Translations under genes and position numbers: made by a program
Notes under the pieces: model-generated
Databases searched by the model: none
The model's input: the letters and a program-made list of their open reading frames with translations, nothing else
What the model was told of the DNA's origin: nothing
Shown here: piece by piece, positions 1 through 6,800 of the stretch
Layout of the letters: every line of letters begins with the position of its first letter
Position numbering within the stretch: position 1 is the stretch's first letter
NCBI GenBank assembly: GCA_020861125.1
Contig: JAJBSZ010000363.1
Location: 1 to 7,668 of the forward strand
Direction of reading: 5' to 3'
DNA: 7,668 nucleotides
Origin: Planctomycetota bacterium
Lineage (GTDB): Bacteria; Planctomycetota; SZUA-567

Positions 1-184
1 ACGTAAATCCGATTATTTCTTCTGGTGTCACTGGTGGGGTTGCTAGTGCTTTATTTTAAAGTAACCGAATACCCATGATACATGAGCGCAGCCCATCCGA
101 TGGACCGGATGTCGGCACCGATACCGTCACCGTCACCAAGGTCGATGACCGTTGGCCTTACCCAGGGGTACCCTAACCTTAATA
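1..184. other. AT-rich intergenic edge next to tRNA-Arg, no supported gene
   Basis: Bases 1-80 are about 39% GC by hand count, clearly lower than the rest of the window. On the plus strand, the frame entering at base 3 stays open for 18 codons to a TAA at 57-59 and reads like a plausible protein end (VNPIISSGVTGGVASALF). On the minus strand a frame of similar length, with no start codon, is also open to the window edge. Neither is long enough to call. A 33-codon ATG frame (75-176, plus) has no Shine-Dalgarno sequence. The palindrome GGGTACCC lies at 166-173. The stretch is best described as intergenic sequence or the tail of a gene outside the window. Confidence 0.5.
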
Positions 185-216
185 AAAGCCGCAACCCGAA
201 TGCGGGCTGCGGCTTT
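183..216 (-). terminator. Intrinsic terminator behind tRNA-Arg, possibly bidirectional
   Basis: A 14-base-pair stem (185-198 with 203-216, one G-U wobble) closes a 4-base loop and begins 8 bases after the encoded CCA end of the tRNA. On the minus strand the stem runs straight into a short T-rich tail (TTTTATT), which fits a Rho-independent terminator. On the plus strand the same stem is followed by GATGTTTT, so it could also stop transcription coming from the left. The stem is very clear; the T-tract is modest in both directions. Confidence 0.85.
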
Positions 217-223
217 GATGTTT

Positions 224-298
224 TGGTACCCCGGAAGGGAATCGAACCCCTATCTACAGCTCCGGAGGCTGTCGCCTTATCCATTGGGCTACCGGGGC
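224..298 (-). tRNA. tRNA-Arg (anticodon CCG), CCA encoded
   Basis: The 75-base minus-strand sequence folds into a full cloverleaf. The 7-bp acceptor stem is GCCCCGG with CCGGGGT, including a terminal G-U pair. The D-arm contains GGATAA, the anticodon stem is ACAGC/GCTGT around the loop CTCCGGA, and the T-arm carries TTCGATT. Loop positions 3-5 give anticodon CCG, which reads the arginine codon CGG. The discriminator base is A, followed by genomically encoded CCA. CGG is a common codon in a GC-rich genome, so a dedicated tRNA is expected. A strong promoter lies just upstream and a hairpin terminator just downstream, so this looks like a single-gene transcription unit. Confidence 0.97.
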
Positions 299-464
299 GC
301 ATGACTTCGCGCAAAGGGAACCATGATATGGAAAACGGCGTGGCTGTCAACCCCTTCTTCCCAATGCCTCCGGAAAAGGTTTTCCCCGCCACGAAAAAAA
401 CGAGCACGGCCAACGGCTACCGCAACCGCTACCGCCTGGTCCTGCCGCCTACTCCTCTTCCTCG
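299..464. other. Spacer between the secreted-protein gene and tRNA-Arg
   Basis: Apart from the tRNA promoter, this stretch shows only a minus-strand run of seven T (394-400) and the short inverted repeat GGAAAA/TTTTCC at 372-385. Either could help end transcription of the secreted-protein genes, but neither makes a textbook terminator. No coding frame here is convincing. Confidence 0.5.
323..350 (-). promoter_or_regulatory. Sigma-70-type promoter of tRNA-Arg
   Basis: On the minus strand there is a perfect -35 box TTGACA (345-350), a 16-base spacer and a -10 box TATCAT (323-328). The predicted start is near base 316, which leaves a leader of only about 17 bases before the mature tRNA. This near-consensus arrangement suits a strongly expressed stable RNA gene. 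Confidence 0.8.
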
Positions 465-478
465 TTACCGCCGGTAAC
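464..478 (-). terminator. Small hairpin over the stop codon of the 288-residue gene
   Basis: GTTACC and GGTAAC (464-469 and 473-478) form a 6-bp stem with a 3-base loop, and the gene's TAA stop lies in the stem. No T-tract follows, so this is at best a weak or factor-assisted 3'-end signal. A run of seven T on the minus strand sits further down at 394-400, without a clear stem directly before it. Confidence 0.25.
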
Positions 479-1331
479 GGAAGTGGACCCCGCCCCGGTG
501 GTGCGGGCGGAGGTACACCGGCGGCGGGGGCGGCGGGGCGACATACACCGGTGCCGGCTGCACCACCACTGCCGGCGGTGGGGCGTAATTGGCGAACAGG
601 ATTTCCGAGCGCACCCGGTCGCGATCCACCGCCACTCCGGTGAGGCCGCTGTTGCCGACCACGCCGAAGGGATTGAGGCTCAGGCGCGTGGTTTCATTTT
701 CCCGCACCTTGATCTCCAGCTTGTTGCCGCTGTCGCCGTACATCTTGTACGTTTCCTTGCGCAGATTTACCGCCACATTCTGACCCGAGTCCACCACCAT
801 GCCGCCGTTGGGGCTGCGGCTGATGAAAATCCGCTTGTCCGCCTGGTTTATGGCAATGAAATACGGCATCCAGTCGTGGTTGGAAATGGAGAGCCAGCCT
901 TCCTTGTCGTATCGGGGCGGGAAGGCGCCGATGGACGTCACGCTCACGGGAGACACCGGCGAACCCTCCACCGGTCCGGCCAGGACCGTGTCGGTGATCA
1001 CCACGGGCGGCTCCACGGTTTCGGTATAGGTTTCGGTGGCATAGGTTTCCGTCGATGTCACCACCGTCGGCTGCGCATATTCCGCCGTTTCGGAAGCGGT
1101 GAGCGCCGCGATCAGGCTGTCGCTGGCGCCCAGTCCGCGCAGCGATTCGGCCGCATCGGGGGTAACGGCCACCGTTCCGTCCGTGGCCACCATATTAATG
1201 ATGATCTGTTCCGGAACGTTGTTTTCCAAGAGGGAACGAATATCGTCGATATCCAGTGCCGCCGCCGCGCTCACCCCGGCCAACAGGGCGCAGGCGCAGA
1301 ATACGAGACCCACGAGGTGCCGCCTCATCAT
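465..1331 (-). CDS. Secreted protein of unknown function with N-terminal helical repeat and beta-rich domain
   Basis: This 288-residue protein has no function I recognise. Residues 1-25 look like a Sec signal peptide: RR at 3-4, a hydrophobic core, then SAAAA before LD. Residues 26-80 form two short helical repeats (DIDDIRSLLENNVPEQIIINMV, then a GAS-containing copy), matching the neighbouring gene at 1417-1947. A Thr/Glu-rich linker follows (about 81-135, with TETY-like repeats). Residues 140-248 are a segment predicted by eye to be beta-rich, with no counterpart in the neighbour. The end is Pro-rich (six prolines at 266-271) and basic, with HHRGG and RYRR. Two adjacent ATGs (1331 and 1328) lie 5 and 8 bases after AAGGGG, so the exact start is uncertain by one codon. 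An envelope or periplasmic location is inferred. Confidence 0.85.
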   Translation of the reverse strand: MMRRHLVGLVFCACALLAGVSAAAALDIDDIRSLLENNVPEQIIINMVATDGTVAVTPDAAESLRGLGASDSLIAALTASETAEYAQPTVVTSTETYATETYTETVEPPVVITDTVLAGPVEGSPVSPVSVTSIGAFPPRYDKEGWLSISNHDWMPYFIAINQADKRIFISRSPNGGMVVDSGQNVAVNLRKETYKMYGDSGNKLEIKVRENETTRLSLNPFGVVGNSGLTGVAVDRDRVRSEILFANYAPPPAVVVQPAPVYVAPPPPPPVYLRPHHRGGVHFRYRR

Positions 1332-1349
1332 AAAATCCCCTTATGTACA

Positions 1350-1376
1350 GGAGACTGCCACGTTGGGACAGCCTCC
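1350..1376 (-). promoter_or_regulatory. Hairpin just upstream of the 288-residue gene
   Basis: In the 85-base gap between the two secreted-protein genes, 1350-1357 pairs with 1369-1376 (8 bp, one G-U). An inner CCA/TGG stem extends it around a 3-base loop. The hairpin ends 7 bases before the AAGGGG ribosome site and has no T-tract, so it does not look like an intrinsic terminator. It could protect mRNA, tune translation of the second gene or bind a regulator. I see no clear separate promoter in this gap, which favours co-transcription with the upstream gene. Confidence 0.45.
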
Positions 1377-1416
1377 ATTGTTGGTCAAATGTATTCCACC
1401 AAGATTTCCGCTCAGG

Positions 1417-1947
1417 TTAGCGCCGCCTGCCGCCGTGCGGCCGGCCATGGCTGCGGTGGTGACGCGAACCGCCCCAGCCGCGTCCGATGGAAAGGCCGAA
1501 GGAATAACTGGGCCGCGAGTAATAGGAATACGGGTAATAATAGGGATAACCATAGCCGTAATAGTACGGGCTGCCGTAATACACCGTCTGCGGCTGGGTG
1601 ACGACGACGTTGGGCTGGGTGGTGACCACGGTCGGCGCCTGTTCCACCACCGTCACCTGGGCCGGCGGCGAGGTCACCACCGTGGGCTGGCTGTACGAGG
1701 GAGCGGCCGCAACCGCTTCCGGCCGGGTCAGGTATTCCAACAGCGCCGGCGAGGCGCCGCAGGAACTCAGGGCCACCACCTCACCGGCGGTGAGGGGACG
1801 ATCCAAACTGCGGGACTGGACCATATTGATAATCACCGAGTCGTCCACGCCGTGCTGCTTCAGGGTGACGATTTCACTGGCATCCAGCGCCAGGAGGGAA
1901 CCTGCGGACCCGATTGCTATAACTGCTGCCAAAATATACGTTTTCAT
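1417..1947 (-). CDS. Secreted Tyr/Gly- and Arg/His-tailed protein with helical repeat module, unknown function
   Basis: This 176-residue protein is not one I can name. Residues 1-20 are a good signal peptide ending SLLA, probably cut before LD. Residues 21-75 hold two related helix-pair repeats, SEIVTLKQHGVDDSVIINMV and GEVVALSSCGASPALLEYL. This pattern resembles a short helical module I know from many bacterial secreted or envelope proteins. Residues 80-120 are a Val/Thr/Pro/Gln linker. Residues 122-150 are dominated by tyrosine with Gly, Pro and Ser, and the end is GRGWGG then a His/Arg-rich basic tail. AGGAG lies 6 bases before the ATG at 1947, fixing the start. The paralogous gene lies 85 bases downstream on the same strand. 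An exported, surface- or matrix-associated role is inferred from composition only. Confidence 0.88.
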   Translation of the reverse strand: MKTYILAAVIAIGSAGSLLALDASEIVTLKQHGVDDSVIINMVQSRSLDRPLTAGEVVALSSCGASPALLEYLTRPEAVAAAPSYSQPTVVTSPPAQVTVVEQAPTVVTTQPNVVVTQPQTVYYGSPYYYGYGYPYYYPYSYYSRPSYSFGLSIGRGWGGSRHHRSHGRPHGGRRR

Positions 1948-2093
1948 GATGAACTCCTATTTGTCGACCAACTCCGTCCGGAACCGGGCCACTCGCCGTG
2001 CCGTCTACCCTTACAGTGTCGATTCCGCCCCGGTTGTTACCGGAAATCTCGGGGAAAATCACGCTGCGCCCGCGCGACCGTCCTGCTCCTGGT

Positions 2094-2102
2094 ATTGTAC
2101 CA
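2094..2102 (-). promoter_or_regulatory. Extended -10 promoter candidate for the secreted-protein pair
   Basis: On the minus strand TGGTACAAT (2094-2102) matches an extended -10 element: TG, one base, then TACAAT. No good -35 box lies 16-18 bases upstream, which is tolerated by extended -10 promoters. The predicted start near 2087 gives a leader of about 140 bases before the ATG at 1947. Within it, CCGGT and ACCGG (2030-2034 and 2039-2043) could form a small hairpin. Confidence 0.5.
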
Positions 2103-2144
2103 CAAGATGCGGCCAGCACCTGCATTTTCTTCCCCCGCAGCCGG

Positions 2145-2195
2145 AAAAAATGCTGGGCGGAATGGGCCGGAGCCTCCGGTCGGGCGCTGATCCGC
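2145..2195 (-). terminator. Possible terminator of the ileS-purN-kdsD operon
   Basis: On the minus strand, about 60 bases after the kdsD stop, a nested inverted repeat forms. The outer arms are 2157-2161 with 2191-2195, and the inner arms are 2167-2171 with 2175-2179 around a 3-base loop. A run of six T (2145-2150) follows after a further 6 bases. The gap before the T-run and the open interior make this an imperfect intrinsic terminator. It sits where one is expected, between kdsD and the next gene's promoter. Confidence 0.35.
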
Positions 2196-2255
2196 ATGGG
2201 CGGTGCCCAAGGAGAGGTGGGAGGCGGCGGGTCGGAATCCTGGTTTTCCTCCCGA

Positions 2256-3206
2256 TCACAGGCTGGCGACCAGGCCTTTCAGGTCGGCCATTCCCACCAC
2301 CCGGCCGTCGGGCTCGAGCACCGGGATGTCCGATATGCGGTTATCTTTCATCATCGCCAGCACGTCGCCGGCGAGGGTTCCGGTGGGAACCCAGCGGCAA
2401 TTCCGGACCATGACGTCACCCACCTGCCGCCCCAGGAAACTGGCGCCCGTCTCCATCCCGCGCCGCAGGTCTCCGTCGCAGAAGATGCCTGCCAGCTTCC
2501 CGTCGGCATCCACCACCGCCGCCGAGCCCGAGCGGGCGGCGGTCATGGCGAACAGCGTCGCCTGCACCGTGGCGTCCGCTGTTACCCGGGCCACGGCGTC
2601 CCCGATGCGCATGACGCTTTCCACCGGGGCCACCCTCCGACCCAGGGCGCCGGCGGGATGGACCGCCGCGTAATCCTTTTCCTGAAAGCCTTTCCGCCGC
2701 ATCAGACACACGGCCATGGCATCGCCCAAAGCGAGGATGGCGGTGGTGGTGGCGGTGGGCGCCAGGCCCAGGGGACAAGCTTCTTCGATATTGCCCAGGG
2801 ACAACACCGTTTGGCAGTGGGCGGCCATGGTGGATCGCGGGTTGCCGGTGATGCCTACCACCCGGCAGCCGATGCGCCGGACATAGGGCAGCAGCCGGGT
2901 GATCTCCTCGGACTCGCCGGAGTTGGAGATGAAGAGGCAGACGTCCTCCGGCCGGATCATGCCGAGATCCCCGTGCAGGGCCTCAGCCGGATGGAGGAAG
3001 AAGGAGGGCGTGCCGGTGCTGGCGAAGGTGGCGGCGATCTTCTGGCCGATCAGGCCCGCCTTACCCATGCCGGAAACGATGACCCGCCCCTGGCACGCCA
3101 TGATAGCGTCCAAGGCCTCCGGGAGGGATGGCCCCAGGGCGTCCTGCAGTGTGCGGAGGGCGGCAATTTCCGCCCCGATGGCCTCGGTGGCTATTTCAAT
3201 CGTCAT
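2256..3206 (-). CDS. kdsD: Arabinose-5-phosphate isomerase, KdsD/KpsF/GutQ family
   Basis: This enzyme interconverts D-ribulose 5-phosphate and D-arabinose 5-phosphate, the first step to Kdo of lipopolysaccharide, in the cytoplasm. The 316 residues match the family's usual length of about 320. An N-terminal SIS sugar-isomerase domain spans about 35-190: GMGKAG with Lys49, HPAEALHGDLG at 72-82, SNSGES at 94-99, PTATTTAILALGDA at 150-163 and VHPAGALGR at 182-190 with the conserved His183. Two CBS domains follow (about 195-255, including CDGDLRRG, and 262-315). The ATG at 3206 overlaps the end of purN by 11 bases and has only a weak ribosome site, so translational coupling is likely. The frame is open further upstream inside purN, but those codons do not resemble the family. 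GutQ-type paralogues have the same fold, so the exact physiological role is inferred. Confidence 0.93.
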   Translation of the reverse strand: MTIEIATEAIGAEIAALRTLQDALGPSLPEALDAIMACQGRVIVSGMGKAGLIGQKIAATFASTGTPSFFLHPAEALHGDLGMIRPEDVCLFISNSGESEEITRLLPYVRRIGCRVVGITGNPRSTMAAHCQTVLSLGNIEEACPLGLAPTATTTAILALGDAMAVCLMRRKGFQEKDYAAVHPAGALGRRVAPVESVMRIGDAVARVTADATVQATLFAMTAARSGSAAVVDADGKLAGIFCDGDLRRGMETGASFLGRQVGDVMVRNCRWVPTGTLAGDVLAMMKDNRISDIPVLEPDGRVVGMADLKGLVASL

Positions 3207-3888
3207 CGTAACTGAATCTTTCGATAAACCGGTCGCCATCGACGTAGATCCGCCGCGGCGAGAGGTAGGCGATCCTGCCTTCGGCGATGAGGTTGATGGC
3301 GGTGGGGTAGGCCATGCATTCCTCCCGGAACACCCGGGCCGCCACGTCGTCCGGTCCGTCGTCGGAAAAGACGGGGCAGCAGCGCTGGAGGATGATCGGG
3401 CCGGTGTCGTAGGAATGATCGGCAAAGTGCACGGTGCAGCCCGTCACCCGGACGCCGGACGCCACCACCTCCTCGTGCACCCGGTGGCCGTACATTCCCT
3501 CGCCACAGAACATGGGGATGAGGGAAGGGTGAATATTCAGGACCTTGCCTTCGAGCTCGCGGGAGAAGATGTAGCGTGAGAGAAAACCGGCCATGCACAC
3601 CAGGTCGTAGCCGCCGCGGAGGAGCAGGCAATCCAGTTCCCGGGACATCCGGGCCCAATCCCGGATCACCTCCGCCTCCCGGCCGGAACGGGTGTAGGTC
3701 CTGGCGTTGACCACCTCGGTGGGGATGCCGGCGTCCTTGGCGATCTGCAGCCCGCCGGCGCCGGGACGGGACGAGACCACCAGCTTGATGTCGGCCAGCA
3801 GGTGGTCCTGGCGAATCCAGTCCAGAAGATTGGCGAGGGTGGTGCCGCTGCCGGAGAGCAACACGGCCAGGTTGAGACGTCTTCGCAT
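3196..3888 (-). CDS. purN: Phosphoribosylglycinamide formyltransferase
   Basis: This is the folate-dependent GAR transformylase, which moves a formyl group from 10-formyltetrahydrofolate to glycinamide ribonucleotide in step three of purine synthesis. The 230 residues show the N-terminal phosphate-binding loop LLSGSGTTLANLL (10-22). NIHPSLIP follows (118-125) with catalytic Asn118 and His120, then SYDTGPII with catalytic Asp161. The loop between them contains GEGMYGHRVHE, a variant seen in many bacteria outside the Escherichia type. The C-terminus is slightly longer than in E. coli PurN (212 residues) and ends in SYDDD. GGAG lies 6 bases before the ATG and inside the end of ileS, whose stop is only 2 bases upstream. 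The stop overlaps kdsD. The gene is therefore the middle of a tightly packed operon. Confidence 0.95.
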   Translation of the reverse strand: MRRRLNLAVLLSGSGTTLANLLDWIRQDHLLADIKLVVSSRPGAGGLQIAKDAGIPTEVVNARTYTRSGREAEVIRDWARMSRELDCLLLRGGYDLVCMAGFLSRYIFSRELEGKVLNIHPSLIPMFCGEGMYGHRVHEEVVASGVRVTGCTVHFADHSYDTGPIILQRCCPVFSDDGPDDVAARVFREECMAYPTAINLIAEGRIAYLSPRRIYVDGDRFIERFSYDDD

Positions 3889-3890
3889 AC

Positions 3891-6800
3891 TCAGCTCCGT
3901 TCTGGTACGCCCCGGATGGACAGGCGCACGGTTTCCCCAGCCAACTCAAACTCGCGAGTCGCACCCAAATCCTCGAATTCCACCCGCAGGTCGTCCGCCA
4001 AAGTCTCGGCCGCGATGGCGTCGGCATGCTCCACCGCTGCCCGGGCCGGCTTGCCGCCGGCGCCGATGCGGACCGCGATCCGGGCCTCGAACGGCAGGTC
4101 CAGTTCCTTGCGCAGGGTCTGGATGCGGTTGATGAGCTCCCGCGCCAGGCCCTCCCGTTCCAGCTCCTCCGTCACCTGAGCGTCCAGGACCACCACGGCG
4201 CCCCGGCCGTCGGCGGCGGCGAACCCCTCGCGGGCGGCGATGCGGACATCGAGCTGCCCCGGCGTCAGGTGCAGCATCTGGCCCGCCACCTCCAGGTCGT
4301 ACCGGCCGTTCTCCTTGAGAGCCTGGATGACACCGGCCGCATCCGCCTGGGCCAGGGCGGCGGCGCAGGCCTTCATGTTCTTGCCCAGAATCGGTCCCAA
4401 TTCCTGGAAGTTCGGTTTCACCGTGAAGGAGACGTAGCGGGACGCGTCGTCGGCGAAGGCCAGTTCCTTGACGTTGATCTCGTCGCGGATGATGTCGGCC
4501 AACTCCTCCACCCCGGCCTGCCGGCTGGGATCGGTCAGGATCACCACCGCCCGGGCCAGGGGCTGCCGCACCTTGATTTTTTGCGACGCGCGGGCGGCGA
4601 GACCGAGGGAAGCGATCTCCCGGACCAAATCCATCCGTTCCTCCACCGACCGGTCGATGCGCGTTTCATCCGGATCCGGCCAGCGGCAGAGGTGCACCGA
4701 GGCCGGCAGCGTTTCCGGCCACAGGGACCGGGCGAGGTTCTGGTAGAGTTCCTCGGCGAAAAACGGCGTGAACGGCGCGGCGAGAATGGCAATGCGGCAC
4801 AGGGTCTCGTACAGGGTCCAGTAGGCCGACGCCTTGTCCTCCGTCTGTTCCGACGCCCAGAAGCGATCCCGGCTGCGGCGCACGTACCAGTTGGACAATT
4901 GCTCCACCAGAGTGTTCAGCGCCTGGGCGGCGAGGAGGATGTTCATGGCCTCAAGGTGGGCGGCGATCTCCCCGGTGGCGCTTTCCAGCTTGGACAGCAT
5001 CCAGCGGTCCAGGAGACTCCGCCGTTCCGGCGGCAGGCGGTCGGGGGCGGCGGCGAAGGCGGCGGGCTCCGGCTGCGCCACGGCCGCGACCCCCCGCCGC
5101 GGGTCAAAGCCGTCGATGTTGGCGTAGATCACGAAGAAGGAATACACGTTCCGCAGCCGCACGAGGAAATCCTTCTGCGCTTCGCGGATGCCGCCCTGGA
5201 AAAACCGGGTCGAGGTCCAGGGCTGGTTCGAAATGCAGAAGAACCAGCGCATGGCGTCGGCGCCCTCCTGATCCAGGACGTCGAAGGGATCGGGATAATT
5301 GCGGAGCTTTTTCGACAGCTTGGTGCCTTCCGCCGACAGCAGCAGCCCCAGCACCAGACAGCGCCGGTAGGGCAGGGGATAGGGCTGGTCCCAGGGAGCG
5401 AGATCCCCCAGGTCCTCCCCCGCCGCCCGTTTCCGGCTGGCGCATTCTTTGAGCAGGGTGGCGATGGCCAGCAGGGAATAGAACCAGCCCCGGGTCTGGT
5501 CGATGGCTTCGGAGATGAAGTCGGCCGGCAGCGCCCGGGCCAGCCGGTCCGCCGACTCCGCGCGGTGGGGATAGCCCCATTGGGCAAAGGGCATGGCGCC
5601 GGAATCGTACCAGCAATCGATCACCTCCGGCACCCGCCACATCTGGCCGCCGCAGTCCGGACAGCGGAGATGGACCTTGTCGACCCAGGGCTTGTGGAGC
5701 TCGAAGTTCTCCGGCAGTTCCTCGCGGTTGACCGCCCGCGCCAGAAGTTCCGCCTTGCCGCCCATGACCTCCTTGTGGCCGCAGGAACACTCCCAGATGG
5801 GCAGGGGCGTGCCCCAGTACCGTTCCCGGGACAAGGCCCAATCGACGTTGGATTCGAGAAAATTGCCAAAGCGCCCGTCGCGGATATGCTCGGGATACCA
5901 GGCGATGGCGGCGTTGTTTTCGAGCATCCGGTCCTTGACCGCGGTGGTGCGGATGTACCACGCCGGCCGGGGATAATACAGGAGCGGACTCGGACAGCGC
6001 CAGCAGAACGGATAATCGTGCAGATACTGCTCCGCCTTGACCAGTTGTTTCCGGGCTTTCAGCTCCTTGATGATCAGCGGGTCGGCGTCTTTGACAAACA
6101 TTCCGGCCCACGGCAGGATAGCCGCGTCAAAGGTTCCGTCCGGTTTCACCGGGTTCAGGAGCGGCAGGCCGTTTTCCCGGCCGACCCGGTAGTCGTCCTC
6201 GCCGAAGGCGGGGGCGATGTGGACGATGCCGGAGCCGGCGTCCAGCCCGACGAAGTCGCCGGCGACGATGCGGAAGGCGGGGGTGTCCGTCTCGACGAAG
6301 GGGAAGAGCTGCCCGTATTCCTGACCCACCAGGTCGGACCCGGAAACCGTGCGGACGACCTCGTGGGGAATTTTTCCCATGACCTTTTCCCGCAGCGCCG
6401 AGGCCATGACCAGGGTTTCGTCCCCCACCCGGACGTAGTCGTAGGCATGGTCCGGGCTGACGGCCAGGGCCACGTTGGCGAGGAGGGTCCAGGGGGTGGT
6501 GGTCCAGGCGACGTAGTACAGGGCCGGATCCGCCGTGGAGCGGAAGGCGACGTAGGCAGAGGGATCCGCCACCTCCTTATATCCCTGACCGACCTCGTGG
6601 CTGGAGAGGGCGGTGCCGCAGCGGGGACACCACGGCACGATCTTGTGGCCGTGGTAGATGAGATCCGCCTGCCAGAGATGCTTGAGACTCCACCAGACGC
6701 TTTCGATATAACTCTCGTGGTAGGTGACGTAGGGATCGTCCAGATCCACCCAGAAGCCGATGCGTTCGGTCAGCTTGCGCCAGGCGTCGGCGTAGCGGAA

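Larger units (their letters stand above)
1948..2255. other. 308-base intergenic region between kdsD and the secreted-protein pair
   Basis: This stretch holds no convincing gene. It contains the possible operon terminator near 2145-2195, the extended -10 promoter at 2094-2102, a small leader hairpin and the AGGAG ribosome site at 1954-1958. Minus-strand frames that cross it have unlikely composition and overlap real gene starts. Confidence 0.6.

Noticed and set aside
82..477. Plus-strand open frame of 131 codons over the tRNA region, and its minus-strand counterpart at 51-413
   Set aside because: Both run through the tRNA-Arg gene. The translated piece VPRKGIEPLSTAPEAVA is the familiar false protein produced by the antisense strand of a tRNA.
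483..2190. Long plus-strand open frames opposite the secreted-protein genes (483-1601 and 1099-2190)
   Set aside because: They are His/Arg/Gly-rich mirror images of GC-rich genes. The minus-strand genes have signal peptides, ribosome sites and mutual similarity; these do not.
1998..3215. Plus-strand open frame of 405 codons opposite kdsD
   Set aside because: kdsD on the other strand has clear SIS and CBS motifs; the opposite frame has no recognisable domain and a shadow-like composition.
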